Assembly (NCBI GenBank): GCA_020866945.1
Contig: JAJBVW010000171.1
Coordinates: 1-11,424 of the forward strand
Direction: 5' to 3'
DNA length: 11,424 bases
Source: Oscillospiraceae bacterium
Lineage (GTDB): Bacteria; Bacillota; Clostridia; Oscillospirales; Oscillospiraceae
This document shows, piece after piece, positions 1 to 6,478 of the stretch; positions within the stretch are counted from its first letter, which is position 1; the number at the start of each line of letters is the position of its first letter. Under the pieces are notes generated by a model. That model was not told the origin of the DNA. It did no database searches and saw nothing but the letters and a program-made list of their open reading frames with translations. The translations under genes and the position numbers were made by a program.

Positions 1-65
1 GCTTGACCCTGTTTTTGGGCAAATTGCCTCTTGACAAAGGTCATTACATATCAAGGTAAGCGCTC

Positions 66-275
66 TTATCTTCTTTTCTGGCCGTCCAAAACAGCCCCGA
101 TGCACACACCCATGCAAACGCCCAGCGGGATGCCGATTCCATAGTTGTCCAGCACCACGCCGTAGGCCGCGCCAAAGATAAGCCCGGCAATCAGGCCCAT
201 GGATTTATAGCTGATAAACTGACTGCCGCCTTTTTTCTTTTTTTCTTTCTGGTTTTTGCCGTTCTTTTCCGCCAT
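66..275 (-). CDS. Small glycine-rich two-helix membrane protein, function unknown
   Basis: This encodes 69 residues. The N-terminus (about residues 1-20) is strongly basic and rich in Lys and Gln. Two hydrophobic, glycine-rich stretches follow at about residues 25-43 and 47-65, separated by a short DNYG turn. The GxxxG-like spacing of glycines is typical of glycine-zipper membrane proteins, and the chain ends in KRR. I recognise no named family. The start is supported by a GAGAGG ribosome site that overlaps the stop codon of the upstream glycosidase. The gap between the two genes is only 10 nt, so they are very probably co-transcribed and translationally coupled. The cytoplasmic side is probably the Lys-rich N-terminus by the positive-inside rule. 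Nothing in the protein indicates a link to sugar hydrolysis beyond co-transcription. It is a plausible real gene because of its start site, composition and position. Confidence 0.72.
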   Translation of the reverse strand: MAEKNGKNQKEKKKKGGSQFISYKSMGLIAGLIFGAAYGVVLDNYGIGIPLGVCMGVCIGAVLDGQKRR

Positions 276-285
276 ATCAGGCCTC

Positions 286-1908
286 TCAATTGGACACGAT
301 CTGCCGCACGACCTCCGGGGGAAGCTTCAGCACCTGTCGGTCATAGGTGACAAGCCCGTTTAGCTCTTCCTCCACGTCGGTCAGTTGGGTGTAGATGGCG
401 GCGGCCAGACCGGCGCGTCTGGCAGGGGTGATTTCCTTGTTATACAGCTGGCGGAGCTTTACCTCCAAATCCTTGGGGCTGATGCAGCTGTTATAGCCGA
501 AATCCTTGTTGTTCCAGGTGTGGCCGGAGACGCTGAGGTTGTAGCCGCCAAACTCGCTGAGCAGCACGGCCCGGCCCTTGTCGTCCGGCTGATAGCGGTA
601 TTTGCGGAAGTAGACGTGCAGACTCTGCACCTGTCCGACTCCCTGGTCGAACCAGCCGCTTGCGTGGTCGATGGTGCGGGTGCCATCAAGCTCCTGCACG
701 TATTCCAGCGCCTTGGCCGCGTCAAACTGGCCCCAGCCCTCATTAAAGAGCACCCACATGGCGATGCAGGGGCAGTTGTAGAGCGTGTCTATCATCTCCC
801 GCAGCTCGGTCATGAACTGGGTTCGGCCGGCGGCGTCCCGCCGCCCGAGGGTCTTATAACGGTCATCCCGCATAGCGGAGCCGCCGGTCAGCATGGGCAT
901 GGCCGTCACCGCGCGGTTATAGACGGTGCCGCCGTTCGGCATATCCTGCCAGACCAGCATTCCGATGCGGTCGCAGTGGTAATACCAGCGCAGAGGCTCC
1001 ACCTTCACGTGCTTGCGGAGGGTGTTGAAGCCCATGTCCTTGGCGAGCTGGATGTCGTCTATCATGGCCTGGTCGGAGGGGTAGGTATAAAGCCCCGCCT
1101 GGTTATAGCCCTGGTCAAGAATGCCGTTGTGGAAGTAGGGCTGGTTATTGAGGCACAGCTTTCCGTCCTCCACAGAGAATTTCCGCATGGCGAAATAGCC
1201 CTTCACCAAATCGTCCCCCAGGGAGGCGGTGAAGCCGTACAGGTGGGGGCTCTCCGGCGTCCAGGGGACAAAATCCGGAATGGGGATGCAGGCGGGGCTT
1301 TCATAGTCCTCGCCTCGGAAGTGTACGGTGCCCTGGGGCAGTACCTCTATGGTGACGGAGGCGTTGTCATAGTCCGGCGTGACGCGCAGCCGCTCGATAT
1401 ATTCCGCCGGAACCGTCTCGGCCCAGACGGGCTGCCATATGCCGCTCTGGGCGGAATACCAGATGCTGCCGGGGCGCAGCCGCTGCTTGCCTCTCGCAAG
1501 GCCGGATTGGGCGGTGCCGTCCCGCACGCAGACAAGAAGCTCCCCCTGGCGGGCGCTGTCCAGCGCCTCCGTGATGTCCACCGTGAAGGGAGTATAGCCT
1601 CCGATGTGGGAGCCGACCTCCCTGCCGTTGCACCAGACGACGGCCTGCTGATCCACAGCCCCGAAGTGAAGCAGCACCCGATCACCCGCCCAGGGGATGT
1701 CCAGTGTGCGGTGATACCACAAAAAGTCCTCCGGCCCAACCTGGCGGCTCACGCCGGAGGCAGGGGCCTCAGGGGAGAAGGGAACCTGTATCTGCCCGTC
1801 CCAGTGGAAGGGAGGCTGGGCGGTCTGTGTGATGGCATAATCCCAGAGGCCGCAAAGGTTGAGCCAATTGGCCCGCTCCATCTGTGGGCGGGGGTATTCG
1901 TCGAACAT
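286..1908 (-). CDS. Glycoside hydrolase family 2 enzyme (beta-galactosidase/beta-glucuronidase type)
   Basis: This 540-residue protein hydrolyses a beta-linked sugar; the exact substrate cannot be read from the sequence. The order is the GH2 one: an N-terminal jelly-roll sugar-binding domain (about 10-160, with GLWDY near the start), a short immunoglobulin-like domain (about 165-255), then a TIM barrel (about 256-540). The acid/base Glu is E390 in FNEGWGQFD and the nucleophile is E452 in LLSEFGG. RKHVKVEPLRWYYHCDRIG followed by VWQDMPNGG is a typical GH2 barrel segment. No signal peptide is visible, so it should act in the cytoplasm on imported oligosaccharides. It is much shorter than LacZ and lacks C-terminal domains. 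I chose the ATG at 1908 because an AGGAGG lies 7 nt upstream; an ATG 13 codons earlier (1947) has no such site and would add a non-conserved MFRPGRAMRGGFH leader. The small membrane protein follows 10 nt downstream. Confidence 0.93.
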   Translation of the reverse strand: MFDEYPRPQMERANWLNLCGLWDYAITQTAQPPFHWDGQIQVPFSPEAPASGVSRQVGPEDFLWYHRTLDIPWAGDRVLLHFGAVDQQAVVWCNGREVGSHIGGYTPFTVDITEALDSARQGELLVCVRDGTAQSGLARGKQRLRPGSIWYSAQSGIWQPVWAETVPAEYIERLRVTPDYDNASVTIEVLPQGTVHFRGEDYESPACIPIPDFVPWTPESPHLYGFTASLGDDLVKGYFAMRKFSVEDGKLCLNNQPYFHNGILDQGYNQAGLYTYPSDQAMIDDIQLAKDMGFNTLRKHVKVEPLRWYYHCDRIGMLVWQDMPNGGTVYNRAVTAMPMLTGGSAMRDDRYKTLGRRDAAGRTQFMTELREMIDTLYNCPCIAMWVLFNEGWGQFDAAKALEYVQELDGTRTIDHASGWFDQGVGQVQSLHVYFRKYRYQPDDKGRAVLLSEFGGYNLSVSGHTWNNKDFGYNSCISPKDLEVKLRQLYNKEITPARRAGLAAAIYTQLTDVEEELNGLVTYDRQVLKLPPEVVRQIVSN

Positions 1909-1915
1909 ATGAAAA

Positions 1916-1921
1916 CCTCCT
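1916..1921 (-). promoter_or_regulatory. Ribosome binding site that fixes the GH2 start
   Basis: On the minus strand AGGAGG lies 7 nt before the ATG at 1908. This is near-ideal spacing and is the reason for preferring this start over the upstream in-frame ATG at 1947. Confidence 0.85.
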
Positions 1922-1966
1922 CGCATGGCCCGGCCGGGCCGAAACACGGTATGTCTGTCGTGGCGG

Positions 1967-1991
1967 ATAGTATCATGAGATGATATGCTAT
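1967..1991. repeat. Operator-like dyad just downstream of the GH2 promoter
   Basis: TATCAT (1971-1976) and ATGATA (1980-1985) are perfect 6-bp inverted arms around a 3-nt centre. They are flanked by ATAG (1967-1970) and CTAT (1988-1991), which extend the symmetry with a 2-nt offset. The dyad covers about the first 20 nt of the predicted GH2 transcript, a common position for a repressor operator. The regulator is not in this window, so an operator role is inferred. Confidence 0.45.
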
Positions 1992-1995
1992 AGCC

Positions 1996-2024
1996 ATTAT
2001 ATCACACCCTGCAACAGACGGCCA
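1996..2024 (-). promoter_or_regulatory. Extended -10 promoter for the GH2 gene
   Basis: Read on the minus strand, a perfect extended -10, TGATATAAT, has its hexamer at 2001-1996. The -35 position, 17 nt upstream, holds TGGCCG (2024-2019), a poor match to TTGACA, as is common for extended -10 promoters. Transcription should start near 1989, giving a leader of about 80 nt with an AT-rich dyad and a GC palindrome in it. Confidence 0.68.
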
Positions 2025-2062
2025 GACATCTTTTCCATGTCCTGCGCCGCCGTGCTTTCTTT

Positions 2063-2086
2063 TGTAAATATTATATCAAATTTACA
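2063..2086. repeat. Dyad TGTAAAT-N10-ATTTACA, possible regulator site
   Basis: Perfect 7-bp arms at 2063-2069 and 2080-2086 are separated by 10 AT-rich bases, so arm centres are 17 bp apart. It lies between the two divergent promoters, upstream of both (about 75-100 bp from the GH2 start site and 135-160 bp from the rnf start site). The arrangement suits a dimeric DNA-binding protein, but the base composition is AT-rich and chance symmetry is possible. Confidence 0.35.
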
Positions 2087-2186
2087 GCCCATATGCAACC
2101 GCTGTAACCCCACAGCATCCCGCAAAACGCCAAAGAAATATGAACTTTTTTGCACCGCAAACTGCCTTTTTTGGTGGATAATGTTG

Positions 2187-2215
2187 TGGACACCGGGGAC
2201 AACTTATGCTATTAT
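2187..2215 (+). promoter_or_regulatory. Promoter of the rnf operon
   Basis: TGGACA (2187-2192) matches TTGACA at five of six positions. A 17-nt spacer separates it from TATTAT (2210-2215), which is preceded by TGC and so is an extended -10. Transcription should begin near 2222, about 27 nt before the rnfC ATG. Both elements are good, so the operon is likely well expressed. A short dyad (GTTGT 2183-2187, ACAAC 2199-2203) overlaps the -35. Confidence 0.75.
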
Positions 2216-2235
2216 AGATAAGTATAAAATTAAGC

Positions 2236-2244
2236 AGAGGTGAT
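2236..2244 (+). promoter_or_regulatory. Ribosome binding site that fixes the rnfC start
   Basis: AGAGGTGAT closely matches the anti-Shine-Dalgarno complement. Its GAGG core lies 8 nt before the ATG at 2249. The in-frame GTG at 2240 and ATG at 2243 fall inside this ribosome site and are therefore unlikely starts. Confidence 0.75.
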
Positions 2245-2248
2245 GCTC

Positions 2249-3631
2249 ATGCTCTTTAAGCCCCATGGCGGGGTGCATCCGAACGATAAAAAAGCACCCT
2301 CCAACGAAGCGGCGATCTCCACCATCCCACAGCCGGCTCAGGTGGTCATCCCCATGTCCCAGCACATCGGCGCGCCGTGTACGCCGCTGGTCGCGGTCGG
2401 CGATCAGGTAAAGCTGGGCCAGAAAATCGGCGAAGCCAAGGCGCCTGTGTCCGCGCCGGTACACGCCTCCGTCTCCGGCAAGGTCATAGCCATCGAGCCG
2501 CGGCTCAATAATCTTGGCAATATGGTCACAGCCGTTATCATTGAAAACGATTTCAAGGACACCCCGGCGGAGGATATGTTCCCCGCCCCGGCGGAAGCGC
2601 TGGAAAGCCCGGAGCAGATCGCGGAGCTGATTCGGGAGGCCGGCATCGTCGGCATGGGCGGCGCCACGTTCCCCACCGCCTTCAAAATCACAAGCGGCTG
2701 GGGCAAGGTGGACACCGTCATCATCAACGGCGCGGAATGCGAGCCGTACATAACCAGCGACCACCGCACCATGCTGGAGCACCCGGACGAGCTGCTCAAG
2801 GGCATTGAGCTTATCATGCGGGCCTGCAAGGTGGATCACGCCTATTTCGGCATCGAGCTGAACAAGAAGTTCGCCATCGACCTGCTGAATTTCAAGGGCG
2901 CGAAGGCCATGGGGATCGAGATCGTTCCCCTGAAGTGCCAGTATCCCCAGGGCGCTGAAAAAACGCTCATCAAGACCATTACCGGGCGGGAGGTGCCTCC
3001 CGGCGGTCTGCCTGCTCAGGTGGGCTGCGCCGTGTTCAACACCTTCACCTCCTACAGCGTGTATCGCGCCTGCTATGAGGGCTGGCCCGCCATTGAGCGC
3101 GTAGTCACCGTTTCCGGCTCCGCTATCGCCCAGCCCAAGAACGTCAAGGTGCGCGTCGGCACCTCTATGGAGTGGGTGTTCGAGCAGACTGGCGGCTTTG
3201 CCAAGGAGCCGTGGAAAATCATCATGGGCGGCCCCATGATGGGTATTGCCCAGTATGACCTGGCTGTTCCCTGCGGCAAGGGCACCGCGGCCCTGCTGGC
3301 CTTTGCGGAGGATGAGGATCGCAACATCGAAAATCCCACCTGCATCCGCTGCGGCCAGTGTATCGACGCATGCCCCATGAATCTCCAGCCCATCTATCTT
3401 TATATGTATGAGGAAAAGGGCGATTTGGAGATGCTGCAAAAGCTGAATATTACAGACTGCGTGGAGTGCGGCGCCTGCACCTATATCTGCCCGGGCCGCC
3501 TGCATCTGACCCATGCCTTCAAGACCGGCAAGGCAAAGCTCCAGGCCTATAACGCCGCCCTGAAGGCCAAGGAGGAAGCGGAGAAGGCCAAAGCGGAGGC
3601 CGCCGCAGACAAGAAGGAGGAGAAGAAGTAA
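2249..3631 (+). CDS. rnfC: Rnf complex subunit RnfC, NADH-interacting iron-sulfur flavoprotein
   Basis: RnfC is the cytoplasmic subunit where Rnf meets NAD(H). It belongs to the complex I 51-kDa-like family. The 460 residues begin with MLFKPHGGVHP, the usual RnfC opening, followed by a barrel-sandwich region with VSAPVHASVSGKV (about 67-79). The glycine-rich nucleotide/flavin motif GMGGATFP is at 135-142, and NGAECEPYITSDHR (160-173) is also strongly conserved. Two [4Fe-4S] motifs follow: C365, C368, C371, C375 and C404, C407, C410, C414. The tail after about residue 435 is a charged Lys/Ala/Glu helix, probably coiled coil and variable in the family. As first gene of the operon it sits behind the predicted extended -10 promoter. 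rnfD starts one base after its stop codon. The length and motifs are complete. Confidence 0.97.
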   Translation: MLFKPHGGVHPNDKKAPSNEAAISTIPQPAQVVIPMSQHIGAPCTPLVAVGDQVKLGQKIGEAKAPVSAPVHASVSGKVIAIEPRLNNLGNMVTAVIIENDFKDTPAEDMFPAPAEALESPEQIAELIREAGIVGMGGATFPTAFKITSGWGKVDTVIINGAECEPYITSDHRTMLEHPDELLKGIELIMRACKVDHAYFGIELNKKFAIDLLNFKGAKAMGIEIVPLKCQYPQGAEKTLIKTITGREVPPGGLPAQVGCAVFNTFTSYSVYRACYEGWPAIERVVTVSGSAIAQPKNVKVRVGTSMEWVFEQTGGFAKEPWKIIMGGPMMGIAQYDLAVPCGKGTAALLAFAEDEDRNIENPTCIRCGQCIDACPMNLQPIYLYMYEEKGDLEMLQKLNITDCVECGACTYICPGRLHLTHAFKTGKAKLQAYNAALKAKEEAEKAKAEAAADKKEEKK

Positions 3632-3632
3632 G

Positions 3633-4646
3633 ATGGAAGAAACAAGAAAGCTCATCGTGTCCTCCTCTCCCCATATCCGCACGCCGAGGGACACTAAGGC
3701 TATCATGCTGGACGTGTTGATTGCGCTGGCCCCGGCGCTGGTGGCGTCCCTGATTTTGTTCGGGGTCTGGCCGCTGGTGCTGACCGCTGTGTCCGTGGTC
3801 TCCTGTGTGGTATTTGAGTTCCTTTACCGCAAGCTGATGAAAAAGCCTAACACCGTGGGCGACCTCTCTGCGGTTGTGACCGGCGTTCTGCTGGCCTATA
3901 CCCTGCCCACCACGGCCCCCTGGTGGCTGCCGGTGATTGGCGCGTTTTTCGCCATTATCATCGTAAAGCAGCTGTTCGGCGGCCTGGGCAAGAACTTCCT
4001 GAACCCCGCGCTGGCGGGCCGTGCCTTCCTGGTCGCATCCTATGCGGCGCTTATGACCTCCTGGAAGGCGGCGAACTTTGAATCCGTGGCGGATGCCGCC
4101 ACCTATGCCACTCCGCTGGCCTCTCTGCATCAGGGGACTCTCTCCTCCACAGGCATCGGCGCTATGCTGCTTGGCAACACCGGCGGCTGCGTGGGCGAGG
4201 TCTGCTCCATCGCGCTGCTGCTGGGCGGGGCCTATCTCGTGGTGCGGAAGGTCATCTCCCTGCGCATTCCGCTGAGCTATATCCTCACCGTGGCGGTCGT
4301 GACCTTCATCTTCCCCCGCGGGAACAACAACCTCCTCTGGATGCTCCAGAATATCCTCTCCGGCGGTCTGCTGCTGGGTGCCATCTTCATGGCGACGGAC
4401 TATTGCACCAGCCCTGTGACGCCCAAGGGCCAGGTCATATACGGCATCGGCTGCGGCCTTATCACTGTGCTGATTCGCTACTTTGGCTCCTATCCCGAGG
4501 GCGTCAGCTATGCCATCCTGATTATGAACCTGACTGTCTGGATGATAGACAAAAATACCGCGCCCCGGCGCTTCGGCGTTCCCGGCAAGGGCCTCAAGCT
4601 CAAGGGCCTGGGCAAGGGCAAGAAAAAGGAGGACGCTAAGGGATGA
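3633..4646 (+). CDS. rnfD: Rnf complex subunit RnfD, membrane subunit with covalent FMN
   Basis: RnfD is an integral membrane subunit related to NqrB that carries a flavin bound through a threonine phosphoester and is thought to take part in ion translocation. The 337 residues start with the conserved SSSPHIR region and contain many hydrophobic helices. The flavin site is ATPL with T160, within DAATYATPLASL. Other family hallmarks are FLNPALAGRAF and MATDYCTSPVTPKG. The last 20 or so residues are Gly/Lys-rich (KGLGKGKKK) and probably lie in the cytoplasm. A GGAGG in the end of rnfC serves as ribosome site, with 12 nt to the ATG, and the gene begins one base after the rnfC stop. It overlaps rnfG by 4 nt (ATGA), which points to translational coupling. 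No defects are visible. Confidence 0.97.
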   Translation: MEETRKLIVSSSPHIRTPRDTKAIMLDVLIALAPALVASLILFGVWPLVLTAVSVVSCVVFEFLYRKLMKKPNTVGDLSAVVTGVLLAYTLPTTAPWWLPVIGAFFAIIIVKQLFGGLGKNFLNPALAGRAFLVASYAALMTSWKAANFESVADAATYATPLASLHQGTLSSTGIGAMLLGNTGGCVGEVCSIALLLGGAYLVVRKVISLRIPLSYILTVAVVTFIFPRGNNNLLWMLQNILSGGLLLGAIFMATDYCTSPVTPKGQVIYGIGCGLITVLIRYFGSYPEGVSYAILIMNLTVWMIDKNTAPRRFGVPGKGLKLKGLGKGKKKEDAKG

Positions 4647-5185
4647 GTAAGATCCGTGATTTTTTGAAGCCCGGCGCGACCCTTCTGGCGGTAGCAGTCG
4701 TGGCGGCTCTGGTGCTGGGCCTCGTCAATATGCTGACGGCGGGCCGCATCGAAGCCATTGCGCTGGAGACCACCACAGAGGCCATGCAGGCCGTCCTGCC
4801 CGCTGACTCCTACACCGATTTGGAGGTGGAGGACGACGGGGAGATTAACTCTGTCTATGCTGCCGCCGGCGGCGGCTGGGTGGTCGAGGTGACGGAGAGC
4901 GGCTCCCAGGGCACCATCACCATGATGGTTGGCGTGGACGCAAGTCTCACCTGCACCGGCATATCCGTCACCGATTCCAGCGAGACGGCCGGCCTCGGCG
5001 CTGTGGCCTCTCAGGCCAGTGAAAAGGGCGAGGCGTTCCGCGCCCAGTTCGTCGGCGTGAGCGGCACCGTTTCCGTCTCCAAGGAGGGCGGCGAGATCGA
5101 CGCCCTTTCCGGCGCCACCATCACCTCCAGGGCCGTATGTAAGGGCGTGACCGCGGCGCTGGAATACTGCGCCAATTTAGGTTAA
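4643..5185 (+). CDS. rnfG: Rnf complex subunit RnfG, FMN-carrying electron-transfer subunit
   Basis: RnfG is a membrane-anchored subunit related to NqrC that carries a covalently bound FMN on the outer face of the membrane. The 180-residue protein has one N-terminal membrane anchor (about 11-33, a run of Ala, Val and Leu) and then an extracytoplasmic FMN-binding domain. The attachment motif is SGAT at residues 156-159, within LSGATITS, making T159 the flavin-bearing residue. The family motif ETAGLGA is also present upstream of it. Translation begins at the ATG overlapping the rnfD stop (ATGA), with AAGGAGG 9 nt upstream. The length is normal for a clostridial RnfG. rnfE follows after 13 nt. 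Confidence 0.96.
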   Translation: MSKIRDFLKPGATLLAVAVVAALVLGLVNMLTAGRIEAIALETTTEAMQAVLPADSYTDLEVEDDGEINSVYAAAGGGWVVEVTESGSQGTITMMVGVDASLTCTGISVTDSSETAGLGAVASQASEKGEAFRAQFVGVSGTVSVSKEGGEIDALSGATITSRAVCKGVTAALEYCANLG

Positions 5186-5198
5186 AGGGGGTAACGTC

Positions 5199-5879
5199 AT
5201 GAATGCAAAACAACAGCTGAAGGAGGGCGTTATCACCAATAACCCCGTCCTTGTGCAGCAGATCGGCCTTTGCGCCACCATGGCCATTTCCACGTCCCTG
5301 TTCAACGGCATTGGCATGGGCCTGTCCGTGCTGATTATCCTGACCTGCTGCAACGTGGTCATCTCTCTCATTCGCAAAATCATTCCCGAGCAGGTGCGCC
5401 TGGCCATTTTCGTGGTGGTCATCGCCGGGTTTGTCACTATCGTAGACCTGCTGCTCCAGGCGTTTGTTCCGGCGCTGTCAGAGTCCCTGGGCGTTTTCAT
5501 CCCGCTGATTGTGGTCAACTGCATCATCATCGGCCGGGCGGAGGCCTTCAGCTCCAAGCAGAGCGTGGGAGCCTCCTTCCGGGACGGCGTGTTCCAGGGC
5601 CTGGGCTATACCGTCGTGCTGGTGTGTATGTGCCTGATCCGCGAGCTGCTGGGCAGCGGCACCATCGGCGGCGGCCTGTTTAACGGTGTGGACTCCTTCC
5701 TGACCCTGGACGGCACCGGCGCGGGTTTCCAGATTTTCCCGGATACCTACGCGGCCGGAGCGATGATTTTGCCTGTGGGCGGCTTTTTGACCCTGGGCAT
5801 TTTGATGGCCCTGCTCCAGTATATCCTGCGCAAGAGCGCGGAGAAAAAGGCCCGGAAGGAAAAGGAGGGTGAAGAATAA
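5199..5879 (+). CDS. rnfE: Rnf complex subunit RnfE, membrane subunit
   Basis: RnfE and RnfA are homologous six-helix membrane proteins inserted in opposite orientations. Together they form the core that, in the related Nqr and Rnf structures, binds a [2Fe-2S] cluster between conserved cysteines in the membrane. The 226 residues show the family motifs GLCATMA with C25 and VVNCIIIGRAEAF with C108. The N-terminal region up to about residue 15 is hydrophilic (KEGVITNNPV, the conserved start of RnfE). The C-terminus is a charged, Lys/Glu-rich cytoplasmic tail (KKARKEKEGEE). A ribosome site AAAGGGGG precedes the ATG by 7 nt. Its stop codon overlaps the rnfA start (TAATG). All of this fits an intact gene. 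Confidence 0.96.
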   Translation: MNAKQQLKEGVITNNPVLVQQIGLCATMAISTSLFNGIGMGLSVLIILTCCNVVISLIRKIIPEQVRLAIFVVVIAGFVTIVDLLLQAFVPALSESLGVFIPLIVVNCIIIGRAEAFSSKQSVGASFRDGVFQGLGYTVVLVCMCLIRELLGSGTIGGGLFNGVDSFLTLDGTGAGFQIFPDTYAAGAMILPVGGFLTLGILMALLQYILRKSAEKKARKEKEGEE

Positions 5880-6463
5880 TGCTTGCTTCTCTCGTATCTA
5901 TCTCGCTGGGAGCCATTCTGGTCAATAATTTCATCTTCTCCCAGTTTTTGGGCCTGTGCCCGTTTTTGGGTGTGTCCAACAAAATGAGCACCGCCACCGG
6001 CATGAGCGTAGGCGTCATCTTCGTCATGACGATGGCCTCCGCTATATGCTGGATTATCAACGAGTACCTGCTCATACCCCTGGGTCTGGAATTTATGCAG
6101 ACCGTGGCGTATATCCTGGTGATTGCCGTGCTGGTGCAGTTTGTGGAGATGTTTTTGAAAAAGGCCATCCCCTCGCTGTATTCCGCCATGGGCATCTTCC
6201 TGCCCCTGATCACCACCAACTGCGCGGTGCTGGGCGTTGTGCTGCTCAACACACAAAACTACTATAACTTCCTGGAGAGCGTGGTTTACGGCTTCACAGG
6301 CGGCCTGGGCTTCACCCTGGCCATCGTGTTGTTTTCCAGCGTCCGGGAGCGGCTGGAGTTTGCCGATTATCCCAAGGCGTTCGAGGGCTTTGCCATCTGC
6401 CTTGTGGCGGCGGCCCTGTTCGCTCTGGCGTTCATGGGCTTCTCCGGCATGAAAATTCTGTAA
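5879..6463 (+). CDS. rnfA: Rnf complex subunit RnfA, membrane subunit
   Basis: RnfA pairs with RnfE in the membrane core that carries electrons across the bilayer. It has 194 residues, nearly all hydrophobic, consistent with six helices. The conserved motifs are VNNFIFSQFLGLCPFLG with C27 and TNCAVLGV with C115, which are the cluster-binding cysteines by analogy with solved Rnf/Nqr structures. Further conserved stretches are GFTLAIVLFSSVRERLE and FAICLVAAALFALAFMGF near the C-terminus. The ATG shares a base with the rnfE stop (TAATG), with AAGGAGG 10 nt upstream inside rnfE. rnfB starts 15 nt after its stop. Length and motifs are as expected. Confidence 0.97.
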   Translation: MLASLVSISLGAILVNNFIFSQFLGLCPFLGVSNKMSTATGMSVGVIFVMTMASAICWIINEYLLIPLGLEFMQTVAYILVIAVLVQFVEMFLKKAIPSLYSAMGIFLPLITTNCAVLGVVLLNTQNYYNFLESVVYGFTGGLGFTLAIVLFSSVRERLEFADYPKAFEGFAICLVAAALFALAFMGFSGMKIL

Positions 6464-6478
6464 GGAGGCGCTTTCCAT

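Larger units (their letters stand above)
1909..2248. other. Divergent intergenic region between the GH2 gene and rnfC
   Basis: This 340-nt AT-rich region has no convincing gene. It holds a leftward extended -10 promoter for the GH2 gene, a rightward extended -10 promoter for rnf, three operator-like dyads (1967-1991, 2063-2086 and 2183-2203), a weak one (GCTGT-N6-ACAGC, 2101-2116) and two T6 tracts 21 bp apart (2146-2151 and 2167-2172). The two predicted start sites are about 230 bp apart, so the promoters need not interfere. An open frame of 87 codons at 1980-2243 has no ribosome site and Cys/Trp-rich random-looking composition, and I do not regard it as a gene. Confidence 0.7.

Noticed and set aside
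1..65. TTGACA at 31-36 as a promoter, or TGAC-N4-GTCA as a terminator stem
   Set aside because: There is no -10 at 16-18 nt, and the 4-bp arms are too short with no T run. I see nothing reliable in this 65-nt stretch.
385..1983. Long plus-strand open frame of 532 codons
   Set aside because: It is antisense to the GH2 gene, whose catalytic motifs are intact. The product is Ala/Val/Gly/His-rich without any recognisable motif, as expected for the opposite strand of a GC-rich gene.
2173..2181. DnaA-box-like GGTGGATAA (8 of 9 matches to the reverse box)
   Set aside because: A single near-match without a cluster of boxes, an AT-rich unwinding element or replication genes nearby. Chance is the simplest explanation.
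2184..2202. A true Rex operator at the rnf promoter
   Set aside because: Only the outer TTGT/ACAA match, and the spacing is one base too long. I kept the dyad as a weak finding but do not annotate it as a Rex site.
1980..2243. Plus-strand open frame of 87 codons in the intergenic region
   Set aside because: No ribosome site, it runs through both predicted promoters and the dyads, and the composition looks random.
2204..3706. Minus-strand open frame of 500 codons
   Set aside because: It lies opposite rnfC, which has all the family motifs. Composition is typical of a GC-rich antisense frame.
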